From: Seminavis robusta | Taxonomy: Eukaryota; Bacillariophyta; Bacillariophyceae; Naviculales; Naviculaceae | Direction: 5' to 3' | NCBI GenBank assembly: GCA_903772945.1 | Contig: CAICTM010000197.1 | Location: forward strand, 9,411 to 73,410 | DNA: 64,000 nucleotides | Part shown: in pieces, positions 33,686 through 44,675 of the stretch | How positions within the stretch are numbered: position 1 is the first letter of the stretch | How the letters are laid out: each line of letters starts with the position of its first letter | Made by a program: the position numbers and the translations under genes | The notes under the pieces: model-generated | Databases searched by the model: none | Seen by the model: the letters and a program-made list of their open reading frames with translations, nothing else | What the model was told of the DNA's origin: nothing

Positions 33686-34750
33686 CTACCTCGAAGTAGC
33701 CCAATCCTTCTTCAATCCAATCCCCACTCCAAAGGGAGTCGTTCCTTTTGCATGGTCAAAGATGGGGTTCACCATGTGACAATCCGGACACACCACATTC
33801 TCGCAATCGGGAACACTAATCAAGACAACACTGCAATCCATACAGGCCGTCTCCAAAGCGGTACCATTGTCCAACGCACGCCAGGTCTCCTTGGGGCCAC
33901 GAAAGGGGAGGTAGACTCCTGGGGCAACTTCCATTTCCATGGTGTGATCACTGTGCTGACTCGGGTGCTTTCCCATGAGTTCTGCCTTGCCCGTAACATT
34001 CTCCAACGTTCGGTAGCTGCCCTCAAAGACGTGTTGCACGTCTTCTGTATGCGTCGTAAAGGTCGACTGCGAATCCGGACCCAGCTCCACCAACCCTGGC
34101 TGCTTACTCTCGTCTGTCAGTTCCGCAAAGAACGCCGCCGTATTGTAGGAGCTATCCATGGTGGCCTCACTGCACGCAAACGATGCAAAGGAGTGACCCG
34201 AAATGTCCAACTCTTGTCCTCCCGTTCGAATCGAAATGGGAGGCGTGTCAATAATATCCTCGAGATGACCCGATCCGTGGCTCGAATTGTGAAGCGACTT
34301 GCGAAGAGACCGGAGGCTCTGGCTGCCACGATGAAGGGACCCTCGCTTCGAGTCGGTGGGCAGGGAACTGCGGCGCTTGACTTCGCCATTCTTGACACCA
34401 GAAGGAGCAGCTGTAAAATTTGTGGCACGGAGACTGGCGATACTGACATGACGAGAGGGTTCTCTCGCCGTAGAGAGGCTCTGGCAGCCACCCACACTTT
34501 CGCTGCCCAACAATCCAATCAAATCCACACCCGACTTGACACTGCGACGGCCACGAGATCCAGCACTGTTACTCTGACGAGACGAAGGAAAGCTCACATC
34601 GTCGCAGCCGTCACTGTGGTCATCCGGAGGCGAGAACGAGCGTAGGTTCGGTCTCGAGTTGTTATGGAGGCCTCTGCTGAGCTTCTTCTTCAGGCCGCGA
34701 GATCGGGCTCGAGACAAACCGGAAGGAGGTGGGGGGATTGTAGTGGCCAT
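33686..34750 (-). CDS. serine-rich protein with C-terminal zinc ribbon, unknown function
   Basis: Single exon, 354 residues. The first 190 residues are basic and rich in Ser and Arg (SLRSLRKSLHNSSHGSG and similar), probably disordered and a likely phosphorylation target. The C-terminal 80 residues are conserved-looking: VAPGVYLPFRGPKETWRA is followed by two CxxC pairs (CMDCSVVLISVPDC and VVCPDCHMVNP), spaced like a zinc ribbon, and a tail GIGLKKDW. I recall this arrangement as recurrent in diatom proteins, but no function is known to me. The start ATG at 34750 follows an in-frame stop upstream and the protein ends with a clean stop. The small protein at 36439 carries a comparable pair of CxxC motifs. 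Confidence 0.75.
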   Translation of the reverse strand: MATTIPPPPSGLSRARSRGLKKKLSRGLHNNSRPNLRSFSPPDDHSDGCDDVSFPSSRQSNSAGSRGRRSVKSGVDLIGLLGSESVGGCQSLSTAREPSRHVSIASLRATNFTAAPSGVKNGEVKRRSSLPTDSKRGSLHRGSQSLRSLRKSLHNSSHGSGHLEDIIDTPPISIRTGGQELDISGHSFASFACSEATMDSSYNTAAFFAELTDESKQPGLVELGPDSQSTFTTHTEDVQHVFEGSYRTLENVTGKAELMGKHPSQHSDHTMEMEVAPGVYLPFRGPKETWRALDNGTALETACMDCSVVLISVPDCENVVCPDCHMVNPIFDHAKGTTPFGVGIGLKKDWATSR

Positions 34751-36438
34751 GGTCTACACAAAGGAAAGAGCAAAAGATATCTGAAGACAGGAAAGGTTTG
34801 GAGCTCGACGACAAAACAAAAGCCCAGCACTTTTTGGAGGGTTTCTTGCTACGAATATAAAAACTCGATTGCTGCAGGGGCAAATATCTTTGCTTGATCA
34901 CTGCTATTTTTGCTAGCACTTTGTGAACAAGGACAAGATGCCTCCACCCCAAGTGACACAAAGAGGGCACTAAATTGTTAATGCGCTGGTTATCGTCTGA
35001 TTAGGGGTCTGAAATACACTGGTACCACTGAACGTAGCAGCAGTCTTCCACCTTCAACATAAGATACATTTGTTTTATATTTTGTCTCAGCAAGATCTTG
35101 TTCCGAAGTGTGAAAAAGGAAATGTTTGTCGAACTGGGAGCATCATTCGGTGCTTTGAAACAGCTTGAAGGCCTTGACGGAATGCGAGCATCAAATAGCA
35201 AATGTAGACTATGGAGTGGAAGTGAATTGGTTCAGGATGCCATGATCAAAATGGCACTGCCGCTATGGAAAGTCCTGAAAACACATTTGGTTACTCAATG
35301 GGGTGGCTGATGAATACAACAACATGATCCATGAAGGCCAATGTTTCGTAGAGGAAAGAGAAAGTTTTGGCTGAGAGGTACATAGCTAGCTAGAGTCAGC
35401 TATTAGCTTCACTTTGTTTGAATGATTCGCATTCAATCCATCGATTCTTTAGACAGGTGTATCATACAGGGTAACGTTCCTGATGTTTTCCATAGAATCT
35501 AATAACTGAGGTGAGAACGCTACTTATTTGGGAGTACGGCTGGCATAGCTGCTGGCATTCACATTCCGTACCGATACTCAAATGGCCTTATGTTGCATGC
35601 CGTCGCTGTTAATATTTACTGAGAGAGTCTTGTAAATAATGAAGACACCATCGCAAGTCTTGGAGCCTTTGAAGTCTTCGGGGCTTCGGTGGCTCTCAAC
35701 TTCGCCGTGCGCCGTGTGGTACAGTTGTACCGGTATCCTGCTGTGGTGCAAGGAGCAAGGAGCAAGGTTGCCATCTTGCAAAGCATCTTTCTGTATTTTA
35801 CTACTACCGGTACGAAGCAGTCTGGTACAGATGCCATCGCAAATAACAGCACGATAATAAGGTACCAAAGAAGCGATGGAGAGGCCAAAGGCCAAAGCCA
35901 AAGGCGCCATTGTCAGGCAGCGAAATAAAGTTAAATGTGTTCACTAGAGGCTGGCTATGAACGAGATACCATCTCGGATGCCATCCCAGCCGGTGGTTGG
36001 CTTGCATGGAAAGGAAACGATTTTAAAGCTCTTTTAAAAAAAGGGACCACTTGTGCAAATCTACCTGGCTCCATGACAATCCTTGGAAATACATGTAGAC
36101 TAGTCTAGCTGAGGCCTTTCAAATTGTCTGTGATCTGTGAGTGTGTTGAAGCATCATAGATACTGGTACCGTTAGTAGATCAATGTGGTCTAATGGTAAA
36201 GTCAAAGAAAAGTCAGGTACCTTTTTTCGAAACTGTAAAATAACGGTCAAAAAAGTATCCCTTTTGACACCTCGCCTGGTAGCTCCTGTGTCGAAACAGA
36301 CCGCCTGGCTTCTGTAAGTGAAGCAGCACAGAGTTGGCGCTGGGTGATTGAGTTGATGGCTTGACTGCTGGTGAAGACAATGGACCTCAACTCTTCTTCT
36401 GTATCGTACACCCAAAGTTCGCGGTCAGAAAAGAAGAT
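34751..36438. other. intergenic region
   Basis: No gene supported. Open frames up to 119 codons occur but show no motif, and several overlap each other on both strands. TACCGGTA-type palindromes occur at about 35728, 35808 and 36166. Confidence 0.5.
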
Positions 36439-36690
36439 ATGGGTAGTTGTTTATCAACCGCAGACAGCAAGAAGGATCCCGCGAAACATGTAGACAAACC
36501 AGCCGAAATACCATGTCATGCCTGTGGTGTTGTAAACTACATAGAGCCAAAGAAGCATGGGGTTGATTGCTTCAAGTGTGGTCATGAATGCTATAGGAAT
36601 CAAGAAGGAAGCACAGTCTTGAATCTCCCAGACGCACGGGAAAATGATCCAAGAAAACTGATACGCCTGGAGAGATGTAGTGGTTGGTAG
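36439..36690 (+). CDS. small N-myristoylated zinc-ribbon protein
   Basis: Single exon, 83 residues from the ATG at 36439. The frame is open 26 codons further up, but MGSCLSTADSKK is a textbook N-myristoylation site with an adjacent palmitoylatable Cys, so I choose this start. Residues 26-51 (CHACGVVNYIEPKKHGVDC, then FKCGHEC) contain two CxxC pairs and one more Cys, expected to bind one zinc ion as a ribbon. The protein should sit on the cytosolic face of a membrane. A role as adaptor is a guess. The protein ends in RLERCSGW. Its short length and lack of a known family keep confidence moderate. Confidence 0.55.
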   Translation: MGSCLSTADSKKDPAKHVDKPAEIPCHACGVVNYIEPKKHGVDCFKCGHECYRNQEGSTVLNLPDARENDPRKLIRLERCSGW

Positions 36691-37056
36691 CTGGGGCAAC
36701 AACAAACCAAAAAATGGAAAAGCAAAGCTTTGTAATTCTAAAAGAAAAGAGAGAAATATGTTTCGGTGGGGCGGCGGGGTCGCCATGGGGGTCAGCCGCA
36801 GTCCATGCCAACAGTCACAGCTGCAACATGAAACTACACCCTCCCCCAGACGGGTTATGTTCTAACTAAGAATTAGATTTCTAAAGAGACGAGGACCTGT
36901 GCAAATCTACCCGGTCCAGTCCATCCACAGAGAGAGCTGGTCAAAGTGCAAATGGATTCTGTTATAGTAGGTCAAGTTACGGGTACATGTAGTTGGTTGA
37001 TCAGATCTTGCATCCAGCTAGAGTTCGGAAGTGTCTCGCTCAACTCATTGATCGCT

Positions 37057-38867
37057 TCAAACTTTCAAATTTCGTTCAAAGACAAAACGACTCTGATCAA
37101 AGACATTTCCTGAAATGGACATTCGATCGACAGCATTTGCCATGCGGAACTCTTCCGAGGTGAATTGAGCGCTCTGGCGTCGATGGGGATTCCGGCCGGG
37201 TCCACTTTTGCTTTCTAGTAGCAAATCGACGAACACATCGTAGGTAATGGTGCCTTCCGCGCCAGTCTCCACCTGTCGGAGAACCTTTTCGTGAATGTAC
37301 TTGTCCAGGTTCAATGACGTCGTGTCCGCCTTGGGAAGCAACGCTCCCAGAACGTGCTTCAGATCTTCGGCGGAGATTTCACCGTCCTTGTCATGATCGA
37401 AATGTTGGAATGCTTTGAGCATGTTTTCTTCTGTCAAGAGTCGGTCCACTGGAAGAGCACCCACCAAAAATTCACTATACTCAATGAATCCATTTCCCAA
37501 GAAGTCAACTTGTGCAAAGAGTTCCTTTAATTCCCCCTTGGTCAACTTTTTGATGTCGGCTTCATCTTCCATGTACTTCGCATGAGCCTTTTGAACATCC
37601 TCCTTGGACAGCTTGCCCAGCCCATTCAAATCCAAGGCCTGGTAGATGCGTTCCATTTCAGATTTGTCAAACTTGGACAAACACTGCGAGGCAATGTACG
37701 TGAGTGCTGCTTGCTGCAGCTTGGAGGGTGCCTGGAGAGAAAATAGATTGTCGATGGCTGACTTGGCCAAGCTGATGTCGCGCTTCTGGACAACTTCGAT
37801 TTGTGCTTGCGTCACTCGTTGAATCCAGGGATGTTGGAGTGCTTCTTTTGCTGAAGGTCGTTTGAAGGGTTCAAAGGACAGCATCTTGGACAAGAAATCA
37901 ATTGCATCATCGGATACCAACGCCCATTTGTCCCCTTGAAAGATTTCTTTTCGTTCGACTTCATTCTTGCTATTAATGATCAACTCAAGAGTTTCCTTGT
38001 CATTGGCAGCATCAAATGGCATGTGTCCAGAGAGTGCCAAGAAGGCGACACAGCCAATCGCCCAGATATCGGTTTTGTGACTGTAACTGTGGTACTGGAG
38101 TGATTCAGGGGCCAAATAGGCGGCGGATCCGATCAACCGTTCTGCTTTTGTGGCAGTCGGGGCCTGGATAGAGTTGCCAAAATCAATGAGTTTGAGCTGT
38201 TCGACACTAAAGCCCACGAACAGCAAAAGAGAGAAGCGGCAGCAAAAGGCAAACGATGGTGACGTTAGGATTCAGTGTGAATGATGAGGGGAGAATCAAG
38301 CCCACCCAAGACGTACCTGACTGTGGAGTCGAGCAGAATATTTTCGGGCTTCAACCCCAAATGGACAACCTGGTGTTTCTGGTAGCAATAGTTGATTGTA
38401 CTGAGAATTGTCTTGATCATGACAGCAACATAGAACTCAGACAAGCTAGTTCCTCCGATGATCTGATGGCGTAGTTCTCCACATTTGCAGTATTCCATGA
38501 CTATGCAGAAGTGTTTGTTGTCTTCAAAGGTGGAGAAGACACGGACAATGTTGGGGTGGTCCATCTTCTTGAGCAACTCAATCTCTTGGCGGATACGAGC
38601 ATTTTCATCCTCATTCGAAGAGGACTTGGCCACAATTTTGACGGCTCGTTCTTCACCTGACTCTTTGTGGACACAACGATAGATGACGCTCTTACTACCT
38701 TCCTCGATCACATCGTTTTCGAAGTCGATGCTGTATAGTTCATCCAAGGACTTGCCACTTCCATCACGTGTATGCTCCGGCACGAAGAGCTTTGCACTAA
38801 ACTTGAAAGTCTTGTTTCTGGCTGGGGTTGCCCTTCGGCCAGTTGGGTTGAAGATGTAGCGAACCAT
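37057..38867 (-). CDS. calcium-dependent protein kinase-like protein lacking the catalytic Asp
   Basis: Minus-strand exons 38867-38317 and 38206-37057 (GTACGT donor, TTTAG acceptor) give 566 residues. A CaMK-type kinase fold (about 50-310) is followed by a junction helix and four EF-hand positions, the CDPK layout. The ATP Lys (AVKIV, K77), the helix C Glu (IRQEIELL, E95), DFG (192-194) and a TDIWAIGCVAF segment are kept. Two features are abnormal: the glycine loop reads IEEGSKSVIY without the G-x-G-x-x-G pattern, and the catalytic loop reads HLGLKPENILL (169-179), so the Asp of HRD/HLD is Gly171. EF3 (DHDKDGEISAED) is canonical; EF2 (DFLGNGFIEYSE) is partly so; EF1 and EF4 are degenerate. 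The protein is probably a Ca2+-binding pseudokinase or very weak kinase. No myristoylation site is present at the N-terminus. Confidence 0.9.
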
Positions 38868-39868
38868 GGTTTGACAGTTGAAAGATCGGGTTTCTTTACT
38901 GGAGATTTTGGATTAATGAGCATTCGTCCAGTCTCTCCGATGATGGGCTGGTCGTGGTCCTTGGATCCAAGCTGTCTTTCGATGAAAGGTGTCTTGGGGA
39001 AGATTGCGTTGTGTTTGTGTGCATGAAATGATTGGTGTCACATGCATGACTCAAAGACATTCGCGATCACATGTACTCCCGCATGCAATAATTCTATTCG
39101 CGGTTCCCGACACACCGGTACCGCAGCGTATAGACATGCTGGATGGTGCTCATGCTGGTTGCAGGACCGTGGTACCGCACACTGGATATGAAGTAGAGGA
39201 TGTCCATTTGGCCCTACTAGCTTCCTCACCAAGGAATTGGAGAGGACTAACCAGAAAACTTTGATGATTCTTTCCACTCCGCTTCCCGTTCCCGTTGTTT
39301 GCAACCAGCCATGTTTGAAGTTGAATGGTTGAAAGCTCTCTCGCTGCTGGTGCCGCCCGTTACCACTCGCAAAGCTATCCAAGGGCACCATACTGGAACC
39401 AGAGTCCGGCAGAAGAAAGCTCTAGATCTGCGATGATTGGCCGTCGTACCGGAGAAAGCACTAGATCTGCGATTGGCCGTCGTACTGGTGGAGAAAAGCT
39501 GCCAACACGTCATTGTTGCTTCGAGGGGATGCAATCACTGTCTATTCCAGCCGGACTCTTGCTCCCATCCAATCTGGTACCGTCCCAAGGAAGATCATCG
39601 CCACTCAGTCCAGCGTAGCACCACCAGAAGGCAAGGCATCTGCATGACACCAGAGTAAGCGGTGGATAAGTGGGCATTAAGCTTCTCTGCCACCCTAGCA
39701 AACTTCGACTCCGGCTTGTGAATGGCAGTTCTTTGCTTGACATGGGTTTTTGATTGCTACTAGGCTACAGAACTGTACGGCACGGTTAGGATTCACTTGG
39801 TTAATACTTTCGCTTAAACTTTCAATTAGCCACACTACTACAACTACTAGCGCACTGCTCCCAATGAT
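38868..39868. other. intergenic region with short repeats
   Basis: No supported gene. At 39418-39487 a segment is repeated: CTAGATCTGCGATGATTGGC, then CGTCGTACCGGAGAAA, is followed by a second CTAGATCTGCGATTGGC and CGTCGTACTGG. The repeat encodes RSA(M)IGRRTGE-like peptide in one frame, but the surrounding frame has no other coding signs. Confidence 0.5.
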
Positions 39869-42355
39869 TTAGTTGGTAGTGGTTGCTCGCCTTCCATTGT
39901 TGGGGCCGAGATACAGTCTGGACGAGCGTCCCTGCAAGAGATTTCCTCGTGTCTTTAGTCGCACAATCAAGTTCTGCTTCAACTTCTGTTCCTTGGTGGG
40001 GGTGACCGGCGGTGTCAAGGCAGTCAAGTCCGACTCCAACGTGGAATCGGAATCTGTTCTGTCCGGCGCCTTTCGTCCATCATCTGCAAAGAGCGCCGAT
40101 GTAGAGTTGGTGTGACGCAGGACCGGACGTCTCCTTGTGGTTTGCTCTGGCAGACTCATGTCCATTTCCGGGCTCTCCATGAGGAGGGTTCCGTGGGTGG
40201 ACGAGTGCTGAGAGGATCCCAAAACTGTCGACGAGTCATCTTGAGCGTTGTAGCTCTTTCGGCCTCCCAGGGAACTCCAACGAGTCAACCTGCCTCTCCT
40301 TGGCTTGTTGTCTCCTTCGGGGCTCTTGTTGGCGGTGGGGCTCTCAACAACCTTGATCAACCTGGAAGAGGAACTCCAACTCCTCAAGATTCTCTTCAAT
40401 GTGCGTTTCCTCTTGGGTGTGAACTCAGCTGGGTTTGGCTCTTCCTGTTCCGTCTCTAGCAATGCCGATGCCGAGTTCCAGTTGTTGGATGTAACGTGCA
40501 AGTCGCGTCGTCGAGTGACCCTGGGAATGTCACTCACAACGGTCGCCCAATCCTGATGTGTTTGCTGAGACAGCTCATCGACCGTCCCAAGCGCAGAGGT
40601 GGACTGCGCAAATTTGGACGACGCCCATCGTTCCGCCTTGAGGAGTTGCAGTTTCTTGTGGGTCATGGTTTCCTTCTGTTGTTGCTGCTTGCGAGGAGAA
40701 GTAGCGGAATGCTTGCGAGGAGAAGAAGAATACCGAGTGGCGGGTGGTGCCTTGGGCGACCAGTCGTCAGTGCGCCTCCTTCGCGAGCGCGTGCTCCTGC
40801 TGCCCACCGTCGACTCGTCGTCGCCGCCGTTGAGATCGGTAAGGTCCAAACTGCCACCAGAGTCATCCCGCATGGGCCCTTCTTCTTGTTCCGACGACTC
40901 GGTCTTCTTGCGACGGCTACTCCACTTGGCAAAAAACGACTTGGAGGAGGAGTTGCCGTTGTTGTTGCCCGAATCCGTCCAGGAATTGTCCAACTCTTCC
41001 AAAGTAGCCAGAGAGGGGGGATAGGCGGGAGCTTGATGGGTGCGTCTGCGATTGAAAATCATGCTGTCATCAAAGTCAGTATCCTCCTCTTTGTCCACGA
41101 CCATTTGTGACAGAGTCGAAAAGGACGCCGAGAGAGAAATTTCTTGGTGGTTGGACGACGAACAAGTGTAGCTGGTCGCAGGTGACTTGGGGAGTTCATC
41201 CGTGGTCGCAGCCCTCTTGGCAACACCGTTGCCAATGGACCACGAGTTCCACCGTTGCAACATGCCTCTGACTGGGCTTTGTTGTGTGGGTGCTGTGTTA
41301 GTGTTCGGAGCATGCCTAGTTCGGCGGGTGGTGGGATGCGGAGAATATGGTTCTTTGGCCACGTCTTCCGTTTTAGTGTCCAGTATCTTGAAGGAACTCC
41401 ATCGTTTGATAAACTTCTTGGGGGGAGTTGGGGTTGTGGGAGTGGCGGTAGAGGAAGTAGTGCTCTTTCGCCTCTCTCGCCTCTTCTTTCTGCTGCTCTG
41501 CGATGATCTGCTCTTGTTGTCATCCTGCTGGTCATCAAATGGACTGCTGGTTCTGTCAAACTCCAAGTGTCGTTTGGGGATGATGGATCCATCGATCACA
41601 CGGTCGGAAAGACTCCTCGCCGGAGTCCTTCGTAGTCTGCCACTGAAGGATTGGCTCATACCGGGCCGGTTGGTAAGGTCTTGCATGCTGGCTCTTCGAC
41701 CACCGAGACTTCGTACGCCAGGAGAATCCGGTACACTTGCAGCCGGCACACTGCGTACCGATTCGTAGTTTCGCTTCATTTGGAATGCTTTGATTTCGTT
41801 GACCATGGTGAGAGCATCGTCCAAGTCCTCGAGTTCTCCTTGCTGCACAACGACTTCGTCCGCCTTGCCCAGTCGTCGAGCAAATCGTTTGGCCGATCGA
41901 GAGGCTTGTTTGGAGATCTTGGCAAGCTCTTCCCAGATGTTGTCTTCGTCATTCCATCCGCCTTGGAATCGCAACTTGCTTTCGGCGGCGAGCACATTCT
42001 GGACACACTTGGCCCTCCATTCTCGTCGTTCCCAGTCATGTTTGTTGGAGACTTGTCGTTCCAAGCCACGGCCGCAGACATTGTCCGGGAGTCGGGCAAA
42101 GGCATTAATGTGTTTCTGGACGTGAGCCACTGGATCTTCAAACGAATCCATCATGAGGAAACCGTAGCCTTTGGACTTGCATTCCTCGGCTTCTTGTCTT
42201 CGTCGCTCTTTGCGCTCGGCAAAGTCTGCTGACATGTGTGACCGTTGGGCGTCGCCTTCTTCGTCGACATCCAGATACCGAACTTCAAAGGAACTCTCTT
42301 GGGCAAATCGAACAAACCTGCGTTCCGCTTGCTCTTGGTGTTGTTGGGCTGTCAT
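39869..42355 (-). CDS. large serine-rich protein with repeated (R/K)xW(S/N)S motifs, unknown function
   Basis: Single exon, 828 residues. The first 190 residues look folded: FVRFAQESSFEVRYLD, ERKERRRQEAEECKSKGYG, NVCGRGLERQVS and NKHDWERREWRAKCVQNVLA. The RGLE element followed by a charged helix recurs in diatom hypothetical proteins, as far as I know, and has no assigned function. The rest is low-complexity, Ser/Thr/Arg-rich and probably disordered. Within it a short motif returns at wide spacing: IKRWSSFKI, LQRWNSWSI, FAKWSSRRK, LRSWSSSSR and LTRWSSLGG. The motif pattern suggests repeated docking or phosphorylation sites (basic residue two to three positions before Ser). ATG at 42355 lies after in-frame stops upstream. 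No membrane segment. Confidence 0.75.
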   Translation of the reverse strand: MTAQQHQEQAERRFVRFAQESSFEVRYLDVDEEGDAQRSHMSADFAERKERRRQEAEECKSKGYGFLMMDSFEDPVAHVQKHINAFARLPDNVCGRGLERQVSNKHDWERREWRAKCVQNVLAAESKLRFQGGWNDEDNIWEELAKISKQASRSAKRFARRLGKADEVVVQQGELEDLDDALTMVNEIKAFQMKRNYESVRSVPAASVPDSPGVRSLGGRRASMQDLTNRPGMSQSFSGRLRRTPARSLSDRVIDGSIIPKRHLEFDRTSSPFDDQQDDNKSRSSQSSRKKRRERRKSTTSSTATPTTPTPPKKFIKRWSSFKILDTKTEDVAKEPYSPHPTTRRTRHAPNTNTAPTQQSPVRGMLQRWNSWSIGNGVAKRAATTDELPKSPATSYTCSSSNHQEISLSASFSTLSQMVVDKEEDTDFDDSMIFNRRRTHQAPAYPPSLATLEELDNSWTDSGNNNGNSSSKSFFAKWSSRRKKTESSEQEEGPMRDDSGGSLDLTDLNGGDDESTVGSRSTRSRRRRTDDWSPKAPPATRYSSSPRKHSATSPRKQQQQKETMTHKKLQLLKAERWASSKFAQSTSALGTVDELSQQTHQDWATVVSDIPRVTRRRDLHVTSNNWNSASALLETEQEEPNPAEFTPKRKRTLKRILRSWSSSSRLIKVVESPTANKSPEGDNKPRRGRLTRWSSLGGRKSYNAQDDSSTVLGSSQHSSTHGTLLMESPEMDMSLPEQTTRRRPVLRHTNSTSALFADDGRKAPDRTDSDSTLESDLTALTPPVTPTKEQKLKQNLIVRLKTRGNLLQGRSSRLYLGPNNGRRATTTN

Positions 42356-43216
42356 GGTGCTGGTGTGTGTGTGTGTTCAACTAACTGAACGAACCAAAGC
42401 GCGGACTTGCTTTTTTGAAAAGAAGACTTGCTTTTGAAGCTCTCTTTAGAATTGAATTGTGATGGATAGAGGGATATAATAGAAGTATTGGGCTTCCGAC
42501 ACTGGATTTCAGTAAAAGTAGAAGTACAGCACCAGCAAAACTGTGGTGGCAGTTGTAGTTAGTGGTTGAGTTTTGTAGTACACCTGGACATATTGGAGTT
42601 AATAGAGACAGCTTGTGCCCGTAGATGCGACGAAATTAGATTTAGTATCGTTGAATGGGGAGAAGTACTGTCTTAGCATTGCTTACGATCCGACTGGTTC
42701 ATTACGGTCAAAAGTAAAGCTCTCATAATTATTGCTTCTCTGTACCGCTTAAATATCCGTGATGTTCCCCACGAGTAGATTCAAGATGCTCGTCGAGACG
42801 ATGACTATGTCTTTTGTAAACGGTACTGCAAGGATACCACAGGGATTTAGGCAAGATGGCATGACTCGGTGGCTTTGTTTGAGCCTATGGCATCTCCGGC
42901 ATCTGCGGGTGTGGAAGCAGACATTAATGTTCTAATTTCGACCACTAAGAACCTACCAATTTGATTAAGGACTTAGCTGTACGACTACACGACTGCAAAG
43001 AAGCCAACCGGTACAGATGAAATCAGTACTGTACCGAGCGGTACTGCACTTCAGCCCCTGCAACAATTGCGAATTGCCACACGTCCGTGAGAAGGCTTAA
43101 TTCCTGTAATAGCTGGATCCACCAGCTCATCGCACCAGCGCGACAACCACCAAGAGAAACCTTCGCCGAAACTGCTCATCTCTATCTCATCTTACCGCGT
43201 GGCCGCGCGTTCCGTG

Positions 43217-43535
43217 CTTGGTTGGTATTTACTGTTTATTCCTTACTGCCATGAGGTCAGTAAAAGGAGCAGTAATGGCAGTAATGCAGTAATTCCTCAG
43301 TAGCAGTAATTATGCACAGTAATTTAAAGCCAATTGAAGGCAGTAAACTACAGTAATTGCAGTAATAAAGGCTAATTACTGTGCTTTTACTGTCATTTAC
43401 TGGATATTACTGTTGCAAAGGCAGATTACTTACTGCATGGGATTACTTACTGCAGTAATTAGGTGGCCAACAATGGCAGTAATTGGACAGTAAGGAGCCA
43501 GTAACCCGGATTTACTGCAGTAAATACCAACCAAG
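43217..43535. mobile_element. foldback MITE with 8-bp target-site duplication
   Basis: The element begins with CTTGGTTGGTATTTACTG (43217-43234) and ends with its exact reverse complement (43518-43535), an 18-bp perfect terminal inverted repeat. It is flanked on both sides by the same 8 bases, GTTCCGTG (43209-43216 and 43536-43543), a perfect target-site duplication. The 319-bp body has no coding capacity; its left half is full of CAGTAA/CAGTAAT words and its right half of the complementary TTACTG, so the whole element can fold. An 8-bp duplication is typical of hAT-superfamily transposases, but other families also make it. The perfect duplication and ends suggest recent insertion. Confidence 0.92.
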
Positions 43536-44675
43536 GTTCCGTGGTTTCAGAAGCCGTCCTTGTAAGTCCAGGAGACAAACAACGTGAAGTCCTGTCACAG
43601 TCTTGGTATAGTCAGTGCTCTTTGAGGGAAGGCTTGTCGATTAAGCCCTCACATCTTCAGTTTTAAGTACTCCTCCGAAGTACTCCCTAAGCGAGAACCG
43701 CTTGATGCCCTGCTTGAGAGAGCCTTCTGGACTGAGAATTCCATCATCGAAGCACCAAAACTAATGAGACAATTCGAAACCATAGCCAATAGCCAGCTCT
43801 TCTCTTCTTATTGTGCAAGCCGGGATCATGGCTTTTTGGATTGTGATTCAGAGTTCAGAGCTACCAGGTACCTAGCTAGCTACTGCCGCTACCACCGCGA
43901 CAACGAGTTCCGGTGAGGCGACCAGGAGGGAACAAAAATGAGACAGGGTACAGAGTCAAAAGTCAAAGATCCAACCGGGCGGCCGCGCTCCTCTGCTTCT
44001 AAAGGATGAAAAAGATCTAAAGCAATTCTCCAGTCGCTTCTGGTTTGCTCCATATCCCCAGAAGTGAAAGATCGGCGTGATGGAACTATTCTAGACTCGG
44101 AAGCGCGAGCTGCCTATCGTAAACCCCCACCCCAGGCACGCAGGCACGGAGCTACCCATTGACAGCAGTCGCTGCTTTCAGCCAGCCAGGCTCGAAGTTG
44201 GTGAGCTACGCACCTCTGTCCAAGGTCTATTCGGACGCTTACTGTATAGAACTCATAAGAGAAGACTCTTAGTAGGGCTTGAGGACTGCACTCACACTCT
44301 CACCATGACTATGAGCAGAGCTAGCTAGATTACATGGAGACTCACGTTATTATTTGCTCTTGGCATAGACTGGTTGCCACTGCAGATAGTGCTAGGGTTG
44401 AACAGCAGACAGTGACTGCTGATCCTCTGATCAACAGCCAGCCAGTAGGACGAAGGATCACCATGGTGCAGTCACAGCCAAAGCCCACCCATCCCTCCGT
44501 GGCGGATCATTGCAGTGTTTGGGATCCAGCAGTCGGCGTAAATCACCCACTTCTGTTCCCAATCCTATCACTATCAATTCCGCATGTAGGGATAACCACT
44601 CTAGCATCGATGGTACCGGTACCAGCCACTGCCCTTCCCGCCCATGAATGATTCTATAGATTCAATCTACAGCCA

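Noticed and set aside
33662-34645. 327-codon plus-strand frame opposite the zinc-ribbon protein
   Set aside because: Arg-rich translation of the complement of a Ser-rich gene; no motif, no start context.
36180-36250. tRNA-like start (TGGTCTAATGGTAAAG)
   Set aside because: It resembles a D-arm and box A, but no T-arm or pairing acceptor stem follows.
44334-44651. 105-codon frame
   Set aside because: Composition typical of non-coding translation and rich in repeat-derived words; no support.
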